Assembly: GCA_017395065.1 (NCBI GenBank)
Contig: JAFPWH010000035.1
Coordinates: 1 to 64,000, forward strand
Source of the DNA: Clostridia bacterium
GTDB taxonomy: Bacteria > Bacillota > Clostridia > Christensenellales > Aristaeellaceae
DNA length: 64,000 bases
Direction of reading: 5' to 3'
Shown: piece after piece, positions 50,844 to 61,169 of the stretch
Numbering within the stretch: the first letter of the stretch is position 1
Layout: every line of letters starts with the position of its first letter
Notes under the pieces: model-generated
Databases searched by the model: none
Told to the model about the DNA's origin: nothing
The model's input: only the letters and a program-made list of their open reading frames with translations
Made by a program: the position numbers and the translations under genes

Positions 50844-52112
50844 CTATTTGGTGATCCTGTCCGCGCCGTAGAATTGCCTGAGCGCCTCGGGGACGATCAC
50901 GCTGCCGTCGGGCTGCTGGAACTGCTCCACGATGGCCGGGATCAGGCGGCTGGTCGCAAGGCCCGAACCGTTGAGGGTGTGGACGTATTCGATCTTTTTG
51001 CTCTCTTCCCTGCGGAAGCGGATGTTTCCGCGCCTTGCCTGATAATCTCTGGCGTTGGAGACGGAAGAGCACTCCTTGTACTCGTTCATGCTGGGGATCC
51101 AAAGCTCGATGTCGTAGGTGGTGGCCATGGAGGCGGAGCAGTCGCCCGCGGCGAGCTTGCTCAGGCGGTAGTGAAGGCCGAGGCCCTCGACCAGGCGGCA
51201 GGCTTTGCCTATGAGCTCGTTGAGCATGTCGGTGCTGTCCTCGGGGCGGGTGTAACCGAACATTTCTACCTTATTGAACTGATGGCCGCGGATCATTCCC
51301 CTCTCGCTGGCGCGGTAGGCGCCGGCTTCCCTGCGGTAGCAGGGGGTGTAGGCGAAGAGGCGCTTGGGCAGATCCTTTTCGTTCAGGATCTCGCCGCGGT
51401 AGAGGTTGATCAGCGCGGTTTCGGCGGTCGGCAGCATGAACTGGAAGTTTTCCTCGCTGAGCCTGTAGACGTCCTCTTCGAACTTCGGGAACTGGCCCGC
51501 GGTAAGGCCGCATTCGTAGGTCAGCATGTGGGGCGGCAGCATGAAGGTGTAGCCGTCCTTGAGGTGTTCGGTGATAAAGTAATTCAGAAGCGCCCATTCG
51601 AGCTGCGCGCCTTTGCCGGTGTAGAGCCAAAAGCCGTTGCCGCCCATCTTCACGCCGCGCTCATAGTCGATAAGGCCCAGGCTCGTGCAAAGGTCGACAT
51701 GGTTCTTCGCCTCGTATTCGAATACGGGCTTTTCGCCGTAATACTTGATGGCGACGTTGTTTTCCTTGCCGCCGGCGACGACGTCCTCGGCGGGGAGGTT
51801 GGGCAGCGCGAGCAGGAATTTGCGGATCTTTTCTTCGAGCTCGCCCTGTTCCTTGTCCATAACGGCGATCTTCTCTTTGATCTGCTTGAGTTCTTCCAGC
51901 AGGTCGCTCGCGTCCAGCCCCTGCTTTTTGCGCATGGGGATTTCCTTGCTCTTTTTATTGCTCTCGGCCTTGAGGTTCTCGTTTTCGCCGATGATGGCTC
52001 TGCGGCGGGAATCCCAAGCGAGGAAATCGGTGAAGTCTACGTCGTACTCCCTCTTCTTGAGGGCGGCTTTTACGAATTCGGGGTCGTTGCGGATAAGATT
52101 GATGTCTAACAT
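50844..52112 (-). CDS. serS: Seryl-tRNA synthetase
   Basis: 422 residues. The N-terminal coiled-coil arm (LKQIKEKIAVMDKEQGELEE) and class II motifs are present: motif 2 TPCYRREAGAYRASERGMIR followed by GHQFNKVEMF, and motif 3 NARDYQARRGNIRFR through NGSGLATSRLIPAIVE. The ATG at 52112 (MLDINLIRNDPEFV) is preceded by GGAGA at 10 bases; an upstream in-frame ATG to 52157 lacks a ribosome site. No T-box core is visible before it. Confidence 0.98.
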   Translation of the reverse strand: MLDINLIRNDPEFVKAALKKREYDVDFTDFLAWDSRRRAIIGENENLKAESNKKSKEIPMRKKQGLDASDLLEELKQIKEKIAVMDKEQGELEEKIRKFLLALPNLPAEDVVAGGKENNVAIKYYGEKPVFEYEAKNHVDLCTSLGLIDYERGVKMGGNGFWLYTGKGAQLEWALLNYFITEHLKDGYTFMLPPHMLTYECGLTAGQFPKFEEDVYRLSEENFQFMLPTAETALINLYRGEILNEKDLPKRLFAYTPCYRREAGAYRASERGMIRGHQFNKVEMFGYTRPEDSTDMLNELIGKACRLVEGLGLHYRLSKLAAGDCSASMATTYDIELWIPSMNEYKECSSVSNARDYQARRGNIRFRREESKKIEYVHTLNGSGLATSRLIPAIVEQFQQPDGSVIVPEALRQFYGADRITK

Positions 52113-52203
52113 GGTTCTGTCTCCATTTTTTCGTTTTTCCCGTGCATTATAGCACATTCTCCGTAAAGTTCAAAGCCTTTTGGCAGATGAAACAAACAAT
52201 TAA

Positions 52204-52659
52204 CTACCGGTCTTCCTCATACTTTTGAATTTCTATGCCGGCTTCGTCCATGATCTTCAGGGCAAACTCGTCCGGATAGCCTTCTTTATAAATGATCTTT
52301 TTGATACCGGCGTTTATGATCATCTTTGTGCAGATCGTGCAGGGCTGGTGCGTGCAGTACAGCGTCGCCCCGTCGATGGAGACGCCGAGCTTTGCGGCCT
52401 GAATGATCGCGTTTTGCTCCGCGTGCGTGGCGTAGCAGATCTCGTGCTGCGTTCCCGAAGGGATGCCCAGCTTTTCGCGCAGGCACTCCCCTCTCTCCAC
52501 GCAGGTCTTTACGCCCGCAGGCGCGCCGTTATAGCCCGTGGTCATGATGCGCTTGTTTTTTACGATGACGCAGCCGATTTTCCGGTTCTGCTTGTAGCAG
52601 CTCGCCCAGGAGGCGATGACGCCGGCCATCTCCATGAATCTCCTGTCCCATTTATCCAT
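52204..52659 (-). CDS. Cytidine/dCMP deaminase-family protein (ComEB-like)
   Basis: 151 residues. Zinc deaminase motifs: YATHAEQNAIIQ (HAE) and CTHQPCTICTKMI (PCxxC), both complete. The N-terminal block is WASCYKQNRKIGCVIVKNKR, then TGYNGAPAGVKTC, as in the dCMP deaminase branch that makes dUMP for thymidylate synthesis; ComEB in Bacillus belongs here. I chose the ATG at 52659 because AAAGGAG stands 9 bases before it, while the upstream ATG at 52683 overlaps the TATAAT box and cannot be used. Confidence 0.92.
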   Translation of the reverse strand: MDKWDRRFMEMAGVIASWASCYKQNRKIGCVIVKNKRIMTTGYNGAPAGVKTCVERGECLREKLGIPSGTQHEICYATHAEQNAIIQAAKLGVSIDGATLYCTHQPCTICTKMIINAGIKKIIYKEGYPDEFALKIMDEAGIEIQKYEEDR

Positions 52660-52681
52660 TTTGTTCAGCTCCTTTGCGTTC

Positions 52682-52690
52682 ATTATAACA
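52682..52690 (-). promoter_or_regulatory. Extended -10 promoter of the deaminase gene
   Basis: Minus strand TGTTATAAT with a TG extension and no good -35. The -10 overlaps the more upstream ATG, which fixes the downstream start. Confidence 0.55.
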
Positions 52691-52750
52691 CATTTCGGTC
52701 GGCGAATCAGTGATTTAACCTAAAATTACATCGATTTAACCGTGCGGGTA

Positions 52751-52779
52751 TTGCGTTCGGGGCCTTAATTGTGTAAACT
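52751..52779 (+). promoter_or_regulatory. Promoter of groES-groEL
   Basis: TTGCGT, 17 bases, TAAACT, placing the CIRCE element just after the expected transcription start. Confidence 0.65.
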
Positions 52780-52791
52780 ATGCATCGTAGG

Positions 52792-54779
<1,988 letters not shown>

Positions 54780-54804
54780 TCCGGCCGATAAAGCCCAAGC
54801 TTAC

Positions 54805-54841
54805 GGGGATGCCGCAAAAAGCGGCATCCCCTCGCTTTATT
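54805..54841 (+). terminator. Terminator of groES-groEL
   Basis: GGGGATGCCGC pairs perfectly over 11 bp with GCGGCATCCCC around AAAAA, then TCGCTTTATT. Confidence 0.92.
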
Positions 54842-54842
54842 A

Positions 54843-54879
54843 AAATACGGCAGCGGATATTGCGTCCGCCGCCGTATTT
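54843..54879 (-). terminator. Terminator of the lipocalin-like gene
   Basis: AATACGGC...GCCGTATT with internal GCGG/CCGC pairing. The minus-strand tail is TTAATAAAG after TATTT, 24 bases past the stop. Confidence 0.75.
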
Positions 54880-54902
54880 GCATTTACTGTCCCGATGGGT
54901 TA

Positions 54903-55631
54903 TCAGTAGATCCTGCTGAAGGTGAACACGATCTTTGCGATGGTGTTGTTCCAGGTGAGCGTGTCGCCGACGATCGAATACTCCACGATCGTGAAATCGT
55001 CGTCGGTTTTGACCAGCAGGCGGTTTGCTTCAATGAGTTCGTAGGTCATCTCCTGAGACTGCTGGTTTCCGAAGATGTCCAGCAGGAGCGTGGCGGCGCC
55101 GTTGTCGAAGCTGAGCGTGGCGGAGCCGTAGGAAAGAATGAGGTCGTAGATATTCTGGGTTTCCGCGTCTTCGGTCTCGATGGTCTCCATCTTCCACTGC
55201 CCGAACAGGCCGGTGCCGTCGTCGGTGTAAGAACCGTACTGAGACCAGTTTATCGCGCCCTGCGCGCCGGCGCGCACCATGGTCATCGTGGAGCCGTCCT
55301 CGTTGATGGTGATGGTGTCTCCGTCGATTTCGAGGGTCGTGACGCTGCCGTCCATTATCAGAGTGGTCCCGATCAGTATCCAGGTACCGGTCTGGCTGTT
55401 CGTCTGGCCCATGAATTCGACGTCCAGCGAATACGTGCCGTCTTCTTTGAAGATCATGGTCATCGTACCGTTGTCCAGAACCATTTTCATGACGGCGTCG
55501 GTGTCTTCGATTCCGGTGTGAAAATCGATGAGCGTCCACTCGCCTTCGATCGAAAACGAGTCAGCCGCGGCGAAGCCGCACAGGGAGATCAGAAGCGCAA
55601 AAGCGATCAGCATGACGGATACTCTCTTCAT
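54903..55631 (-). CDS. Exported lipocalin-like protein with two repeats
   Basis: 242 residues with signal peptide MKRVSVMLIAFALLISLCGF, cleaved near AAA-D. Two halves each show the pattern GEWTLIDF...GTYSLDVEFMG...GTWILIGTTLIM, then GQWKMETIE...GAATLLLDIFG...YELIEANRLLVK. This fits tandem lipocalin-like calycin barrels of the kind common in gut Firmicutes secretomes. GAGGAGG precedes the ATG at 55631; the upstream ATG in frame has none. No catalytic residues are seen; small-molecule binding is the likely role. It is next to another small membrane-anchored protein. Confidence 0.8.
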   Translation of the reverse strand: MKRVSVMLIAFALLISLCGFAAADSFSIEGEWTLIDFHTGIEDTDAVMKMVLDNGTMTMIFKEDGTYSLDVEFMGQTNSQTGTWILIGTTLIMDGSVTTLEIDGDTITINEDGSTMTMVRAGAQGAINWSQYGSYTDDGTGLFGQWKMETIETEDAETQNIYDLILSYGSATLSFDNGAATLLLDIFGNQQSQEMTYELIEANRLLVKTDDDFTIVEYSIVGDTLTWNNTIAKIVFTFSRIY

Positions 55632-55726
55632 GGTGTTCCTCCTCAACATGTTTTACGTGTATTTTCGGTATTGCCAAAGGCATTATAACAGATTATCGCG
55701 CGGGATGCAAGCCGTAAAAACGTTTT

Positions 55727-56173
55727 TTATTCTTCCCAGCGCAGCGGCTGCATTTCGGCCCACGGCGGATTACTGTTATAGTTCAGGTTCGTCTGGGTAA
55801 GCTCTCCTGCGCGGTCGACGTTTACGACGATCGCCGTCCTCTCCCAGCTGTTGTAGTGCTCCAGCCAGACCTTTGCCGTTTTGCCGCGGTAGGTCAGGTC
55901 GAAGACGTAGCAGTCGTGATCGTCGCCCGCGATCGAATAGCAGTACTCCTGTCTGTGAAGCTCTATCTCTCCCAGGTTGGAATGCCCCACCGTCGCCTCG
56001 TATTCGGAGGTCGGAACCCTTTCCCCGTCGTCCATCAGAAAAAGCGTGACCTGATCCTCAAAGCCGCTGAAGGCGTAATGGCGTTGGTACCAGTCGGCAT
56101 TCATGATAAGCGCAAGCAGGCCCGCGCAGACGGCAAGTGTCAGAAAGACAAGCAAAACAGGATGCTTCTTCAT
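55727..56173 (-). CDS. Small membrane-anchored protein of unknown family
   Basis: 148 residues: one N-terminal hydrophobic helix (VLLVFLTLAVCAGLLALIM) that anchors or is cleaved, then ~115 soluble residues with DLTYRGKTAKVWLEHYNSWE and a Tyr/Trp-rich surface ending NYNSNPPWAEMQPLRWEE. I do not recognise it. It starts 16 bases after cdsA, so it may be transcribed with it, and lies before the lipocalin-like gene. Confidence 0.65.
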   Translation of the reverse strand: MKKHPVLLVFLTLAVCAGLLALIMNADWYQRHYAFSGFEDQVTLFLMDDGERVPTSEYEATVGHSNLGEIELHRQEYCYSIAGDDHDCYVFDLTYRGKTAKVWLEHYNSWERTAIVVNVDRAGELTQTNLNYNSNPPWAEMQPLRWEE

Positions 56174-56189
56174 GTGCCAAAGCCTTTCG

Positions 56190-57023
56190 TCAGATGAACA
56201 GCGCGTAGATCATGTAGACGATGGGGATCGCAAACAGCTCGCTGTCGATCCTGTCCATGATGCCGCCGTGGCCGGGGATCAGGTTGGAATAGTCCTTGAT
56301 GCCGGCCGCGCGCTTTACGCTGGAGGCGGCAAGGTCGCCGATCGCGCCGCTGATCGAAGCGGCGAGGGCCGAAAGCACGACCGCCCAGAGCGGGATCAGC
56401 CCAAGCCCCGTCCACACGAGGATGCCGTGCGCGAGCAGGCCGGATAGCGTGCCCATCACGAGACCGCAGATCAGGCCTTCCACGGTCTTTTTCGGGCTGA
56501 TCGTGGGTGAAAGCTTGTGCTTTCCGAAGGCCTTTCCGCCAAAGAGCGCAAAGCTGTCGCTCACGACGCAGGGCAATATGCTGTTGATGAAGACCGCAGG
56601 CCAGATGTAGATCGTGCCGCCGTCCGCCATCGGGCGCGTGGCGATGCTGATGTACATGACCAGAATGAGCGGCGAAAGCGGATAGGCGTACACGCCGAAG
56701 GTGGCAAACACGTCCTTGACCGTGAATTTCTGCGTGATCACCATTTCCGAAAAGATGCCGAGCATCAGTATCATGAACACGGGATAGGCGTAGCCGCGGG
56801 CCTTGTCCAGCCCGATCAGGAAGGCGGCCAGCGTGCCCGCGATGCCTGCGTACACCGACCAGATGCGTATATTGCAGTCCAGCTTCCTGAGCGCGTTCTT
56901 CATTTCGTGGCAGGCCAGCACCGCGCAGGCCGCAAACAGCAGCACGCGGCTTATGTCGCTTATCAGCATGCAGCTCAAGAGTATCGCGATCATTACGACC
57001 GCCGAGATCACCCTTTGTTTCAT
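56190..57023 (-). CDS. cdsA: Phosphatidate cytidylyltransferase
   Basis: 277 residues with about eight membrane helices. The C-terminal signature DSFALFGGKAFGKHKLSPTI followed by SPKKTVEGLICGLVMG, and IKDYSNLIPGHGGIMDRIDS with the catalytic Asp/Gly pattern, identify CdsA, which makes CDP-diacylglycerol for phospholipid synthesis at the membrane. GGAGAG precedes the ATG. It is 12 bases after psuG and probably cotranscribed. The usual uppS-cdsA-dxr neighbours are absent here. Confidence 0.96.
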   Translation of the reverse strand: MKQRVISAVVMIAILLSCMLISDISRVLLFAACAVLACHEMKNALRKLDCNIRIWSVYAGIAGTLAAFLIGLDKARGYAYPVFMILMLGIFSEMVITQKFTVKDVFATFGVYAYPLSPLILVMYISIATRPMADGGTIYIWPAVFINSILPCVVSDSFALFGGKAFGKHKLSPTISPKKTVEGLICGLVMGTLSGLLAHGILVWTGLGLIPLWAVVLSALAASISGAIGDLAASSVKRAAGIKDYSNLIPGHGGIMDRIDSELFAIPIVYMIYALFI

Positions 57024-57035
57024 TTTTCTCTCCGG

Positions 57036-57941
57036 TTACATGGCGCAGGCGATTTTCGCGGCCAGCGCGGCGTTGTTGCAGACGAGGTGGATGTTGCTTT
57101 CGAGGCTTCTGCCGCCCGTCAGCTTCTGTATGTGGTCCAGCAGATAGGGCGTGAGCGCCTTGCCGTGAATGCCCAGCGCGTCCGCGTCCTTTACGGCCTT
57201 TTCGATCGTCGCGTTGATCTCGTCCGGGTCCATCGCGTACTGCTTGGGAATGGGATTGGTCACGAGCATGCCGCCCTGCAGGCCGAGCGTCCTTTTGCAG
57301 CGGAACGCCGAAGCGACCTCTTCGGGCGTATCAAGACGGTAGTCCACCTTCAGCCCGCTTTTGTCGGTGTAGAAAGCCGGCAGCTCGTCCGTACCGTAGC
57401 CGATCACGGGGACGCCCTTGGTTTCGAGGTATTCGAGCGTGAGCTTGAGGTCCAGGATGGACTTGCAGCCCGCGCACACCACCATGACGTTCGTATTGGC
57501 CAGCTCCTCGAGGTCGGCGGAAATGTCCATCGTGACCTCCGCGCCCCTGTGCACACCGCCCACGCCGCCGGTTGCGAAAACGCTGATGCCGGCAAGCGAA
57601 GCGCCGATCATCGTCGTGGCGACGGTCGTCGCGCCGTCCATGCCCTTGCTCAAGAGCACCGGCAGGTCGCGCCTTGAGGCCTTGGTCACCTTGAGGCCTT
57701 CCTTGCCCAGATACTCGATCTCGTCCGCGCTCGCGCCGACGGTGAGACGGCCGCCGATGATGCAGATCGTGGCGGGCACGGCCCCGTTTTCGCGCACGAT
57801 GCTTTCGACCTTCAGGGCCGTTTCGACGTTTCTGGGATAGGGCATTCCGTGAGATATGATGGTGCTCTCCAGCGCGACGACGGGCCTGTTTTCATGAATC
57901 GCGCTCGATACTTCTTCGGAAACCTTCAAAAAACTGTTCAT
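57036..57941 (-). CDS. psuG: Pseudouridine-5'-phosphate glycosidase
   Basis: 301 residues, full length. ALESTIISHGMPYPRNVETA, TICIIGGRLTVGASADEIEY and FATGGVGGVHRGAEVTMDIS are family blocks with the catalytic Lys region TKASRRDLP. PsuG splits pseudouridine phosphate into uracil and ribose-5-phosphate in salvage. No PsuK kinase is nearby. AAAGG lies before the ATG. It sits between a cysteine desulfurase and cdsA on the same strand. Confidence 0.97.
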   Translation of the reverse strand: MNSFLKVSEEVSSAIHENRPVVALESTIISHGMPYPRNVETALKVESIVRENGAVPATICIIGGRLTVGASADEIEYLGKEGLKVTKASRRDLPVLLSKGMDGATTVATTMIGASLAGISVFATGGVGGVHRGAEVTMDISADLEELANTNVMVVCAGCKSILDLKLTLEYLETKGVPVIGYGTDELPAFYTDKSGLKVDYRLDTPEEVASAFRCKRTLGLQGGMLVTNPIPKQYAMDPDEINATIEKAVKDADALGIHGKALTPYLLDHIQKLTGGRSLESNIHLVCNNAALAAKIACAM

Positions 57942-57986
57942 TTTGGCTGCCTTTCGTTTATGTTATTCGCCGGATAAGCCGGCGCA

Positions 57987-59120
57987 TTATTTGCGTATTC
58001 TGCGTATGATGTCGCCGAGCGTCGTAAGCACCTCGTCCACTTCGGAGACGGTGTTTTCGTCGCTCACGGAAAAGCGGATGGACGCGTGCGCCTTTTGGCG
58101 CTTTAAGCCCATCGCGAGCAGCACGTGGCTTATGTCGACGGAGCCTGCCGTACAGGCGCTGCCCGCCGAGACGGCGATGCCCTTGAGATCCAGGTTGAAC
58201 AAAAGCGCTTCTCCGTCCACGCCGTCGAAAGCGACGTTGAGTATGCCGGAAGCGCGCTCCTCGGCGCACGGGCCGTTTACCGACGCGCCGCCAATGCCGC
58301 TCAGTATCCCGTCCTCGAGCCTTTTTATGAGCGTCCGCTTTTGAGCGATGTATTCTTCGCGGTTTTGGGCAAGGAGTTCGAAGGCCTTTCCAAGGCCCAC
58401 GATACCTGTGACGTTCTCGGTGCCGCCGCGCTTTCCCCTCTCCTGAGAGCCGCCGCTGATCAGGCTGTGAACGTCCAGCCCGTCCCTTATGTACAGCGCG
58501 CCCACGCCCTTGGGAGCATGCAGCTTGTGGCCGCTAAGTGACAGAAGGTCAATGTCTCCCGCGCCGAGGCGCCCGTTAAACAGATCCATCGCCTGCACCG
58601 CGTCGGTATGGAACAGTGCGCCGCGGCTGCGGGCGATGCGGCTCAAGGCCGCAATGTCCTGCACCGAGCCGACTTCGTTGTTTACGGCCATCACGGAGAC
58701 GAGAAACGTGTCATCGTCGATCCGTTTTTCGAGCTCTTCTGGATGAATTACGCCCTTTGCGTCCACAGGAAGGTATTTTACGGTAAAGCCCTCCGATTCG
58801 AGCTGTCTTGCGGCGTTCAGCACCGCTTTGTGCTCGATTTGGGAGGTGATGAGCGTTTTTCTGCCCTTTGCGGTCTTTGCCGAGGACAGAAGCGCCCAGC
58901 TGTCCGCCTCGGAGCCGCCGGAGGTGAAATAGATTTCCCGCGCCTGACAGCCGAGATACTCCGCGGCGCTGCGCCGCGCGCTCTCCACGGCCTTTCTGGC
59001 CGCGCGTCCATAGGCGTGTACGCTCGAAGGGTTGCCGTACACTTGCGTAAAATACGGCAGCATCGCCTGGACCACCTCGTCTTTTACGCGGGTGGTGGCG
59101 GCGTTGTCCATGTAGATCAT
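57987..59120 (-). CDS. Cysteine desulfurase (NifS/IscS class)
   Basis: 377 residues, fold type I PLP enzyme. IYMDNAATTRVKDEV, the PLP Lys in LSLSGHKLHAPKGVGALYIR, and the catalytic-Cys loop SAGSACTAGSVDISHVLLAM are all present. It takes sulfur from cysteine for iron-sulfur clusters or tRNA thiolation; ThiI or MnmA partners are not in the window. The ATG at 59120 lacks a good ribosome site; ATG at 59111 (MDNAATTR) is an alternative. A perfect-looking hairpin (59142-59169) sits upstream. Confidence 0.95.
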   Translation of the reverse strand: MIYMDNAATTRVKDEVVQAMLPYFTQVYGNPSSVHAYGRAARKAVESARRSAAEYLGCQAREIYFTSGGSEADSWALLSSAKTAKGRKTLITSQIEHKAVLNAARQLESEGFTVKYLPVDAKGVIHPEELEKRIDDDTFLVSVMAVNNEVGSVQDIAALSRIARSRGALFHTDAVQAMDLFNGRLGAGDIDLLSLSGHKLHAPKGVGALYIRDGLDVHSLISGGSQERGKRGGTENVTGIVGLGKAFELLAQNREEYIAQKRTLIKRLEDGILSGIGGASVNGPCAEERASGILNVAFDGVDGEALLFNLDLKGIAVSAGSACTAGSVDISHVLLAMGLKRQKAHASIRFSVSDENTVSEVDEVLTTLGDIIRRIRK

Positions 59121-59141
59121 TTCAGTATTTCAGTCAATTTT

Positions 59142-59169
59142 CCGGAAGAGGCCGCACGGCCTCCTCCGG
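59142..59169 (-). terminator. Hairpin between tkt and the cysteine desulfurase
   Basis: CCGGAAGAGGCCG pairs with CGGCCTCCTCCGG with one mismatch. No U-run follows in either direction, so it may stabilise the tkt transcript end rather than terminate. Confidence 0.5.
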
Positions 59170-59183
59170 AAAGCACCTCGGAA

Positions 59184-61163
59184 TTATTTCTTGAGAACCT
59201 TTTTGGCGATGGCCGCCACGTTCTCGCCGGTAAAGCCGTATTCCTTGAACAGGAACTTGTAGGGAGCGCTCTGGCCGAAGCGGTCGATGCCGAGCACCGC
59301 GCCGTCCAGACCGACGTACTTGTGCCAGCCCAGCGTCGCGCCGGCTTCCACGGCCACGCGCGCGCGCACCTTGTCGGGCAGCACGCTCTGCTTGTACTCT
59401 TCGCTCTGCTCGTCGAACAGTTCGAAACTGGGCATGGAAACGACTCTGGCGTCGATGCCCTCTTCCATGAGCAGCGCCTGCGCGGCGACGCAGACTTCTA
59501 CTTCACTGCCCGCGCCGATCAGTATGCAGTCGGGGGTCTTTTTCTTGCTGTCGGAGATGATGTAGCCGCCCTTGAGCGCGTCGGGACCGCTCTTTTCGTT
59601 GAGCGCGCAGTCCTGACGGGAAAGGATGAGCGCGACGGGGCGCTTCTGCGTCATTGCCGCGTACCAGCCGGCGGCGACTTCCTTGCTGTCGCAGGGACGG
59701 AACACCACGAGGCCGGGGATCGCGCGAAGGCCCGCAAGCTGCTCCACGGGCTGATGGGTCGGGCCGTCCTCGCCGACGCCGATGGAGTCGTGCGTGAGGA
59801 CGTAAGTCACGGGCAGCTTCATGATGGCAGCCACGCGCATCGCGTTTTTCATGTAATCGGAGAACACGAAGAACGTGCCGCAGTAGGGGCGCAGGCCGCC
59901 GTGCAGCTTCATACCGGCGCAGATGCAGGCCATCGCGTGCTCGCGCACGCCGAAGTGGAGGTTGCGGCCGCTTCTGTCCTCGGCGCTGAAATCGCCCTGG
60001 CCCTTCATGTAGGTCTTGTTGGAGGGGGCGAGGTCCGCGGAGCCGCCGATCAGGTTGGGGATGCGGGCAGCCAGACGGTTTACGACGATGCCGGAGGAAT
60101 TGCGGGTGGCCGCCTTGCCTTCGAACTGCCAGTACTCCTCGTCCTTGAGCAGGTCCACGGGCAGCTCGTCGCTGTGCCAGACGTCCCATTCCTTGCGCAG
60201 CTCGGGATACTTCTGGCTCCATTTTTCGAACAGTTTGTTCCAGTCTTCTTCCGCCTTGGCGCCCTTTTCGTTGAGCTTGGCGGTGATTTTGTAAACCTCG
60301 TCCGGAACGGCGAAGCTCATGGGCTCGCGGTCCACCCACTTCAGGTTCTTTTTGAGCGCCACGATGTTCTCTTCGCCCAGCGGTTCGCCGTGCGCGGAGG
60401 CCATGCCCTGCTTGGGGGAGCCGTAGCCGATCTGCGTGTGGCAGACGATGAGGTTGGGCTTGTCGCTGATCTTGGCGAGCTTGATGGCGGCCTGCACGTT
60501 TTCGAACTGGTTGGCGTCGGCCACGTCGATGACGTTCCAGCCGTAGGCCCTGAACCTTGCGGGCACGTCCTCGCGGAAAGCGATGTCCGTATTGCCTTCG
60601 ATGGAGATCTCGTTGTCGTCGTACAGGGCGATCAGTTTGTTGAGTTTGAGCGTTCCGGCAAGAGAGCACGCCTCGTGGCTAAGACCCTCCATCATGCAGC
60701 CGTCGCCGAGGATCACGTAGGTGTTGTGGTCCACGACGTTATAGCCCTTGCGGTTGAACTTGTTGGCAAGGAAGCTTTCGGCAAGCGCCATGCCCACGGC
60801 GTTGGAGATGCCCATGCCCAGCGGGCCGGTGCTGGTCTCGACGCCTCTGGTGTGGCCGTACTCGGGATGGCCGGGCGTGAGCGAGCCGTACTGGCGGAAC
60901 TGCTTGAGATCGTCGATCGTCAGCCCGTAGCCGAACAGATGCAGCAGGCTGTACAGCAGCATGGAGCCGTGGCCGCTGGAGAGCACGAAGCGGTCGCGGT
61001 CCGGCCACTTGTCGTCCAGGGGGTTGTGCTTCATTTCGTGTCCCCACACCGCGTAGGCCATGGCGGCCGCGCCCATGGGCATGCCGGGGTGTCCGCTCTT
61101 GGCCTTCTGTACCGCTTCGGCGGCAAGAATGCGGATGGCGTTTACAACTTTGATCTCATTCAT
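59184..61163 (-). CDS. tkt: Transketolase
   Basis: 659 residues, full length. The thiamine pyrophosphate fold is shown by KSGHPGMPMGAAAMAYAVWG, FVLSSGHGSMLLYSLLHLFG, VILGDGCMMEGLSHEACSLA and DSIGVGEDGPTHQPVEQLAG with the catalytic Glu region. It moves two-carbon units in the pentose phosphate pathway. GGAG is upstream of the ATG, 6 bases after the phosphohexomutase stop, so the two form an operon. Together with the RpiB-like and DeoC proteins it covers pentose processing. Confidence 0.98.
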   Translation of the reverse strand: MNEIKVVNAIRILAAEAVQKAKSGHPGMPMGAAAMAYAVWGHEMKHNPLDDKWPDRDRFVLSSGHGSMLLYSLLHLFGYGLTIDDLKQFRQYGSLTPGHPEYGHTRGVETSTGPLGMGISNAVGMALAESFLANKFNRKGYNVVDHNTYVILGDGCMMEGLSHEACSLAGTLKLNKLIALYDDNEISIEGNTDIAFREDVPARFRAYGWNVIDVADANQFENVQAAIKLAKISDKPNLIVCHTQIGYGSPKQGMASAHGEPLGEENIVALKKNLKWVDREPMSFAVPDEVYKITAKLNEKGAKAEEDWNKLFEKWSQKYPELRKEWDVWHSDELPVDLLKDEEYWQFEGKAATRNSSGIVVNRLAARIPNLIGGSADLAPSNKTYMKGQGDFSAEDRSGRNLHFGVREHAMACICAGMKLHGGLRPYCGTFFVFSDYMKNAMRVAAIMKLPVTYVLTHDSIGVGEDGPTHQPVEQLAGLRAIPGLVVFRPCDSKEVAAGWYAAMTQKRPVALILSRQDCALNEKSGPDALKGGYIISDSKKKTPDCILIGAGSEVEVCVAAQALLMEEGIDARVVSMPSFELFDEQSEEYKQSVLPDKVRARVAVEAGATLGWHKYVGLDGAVLGIDRFGQSAPYKFLFKEYGFTGENVAAIAKKVLKK

Positions 61164-61169
61164 GGTAAA

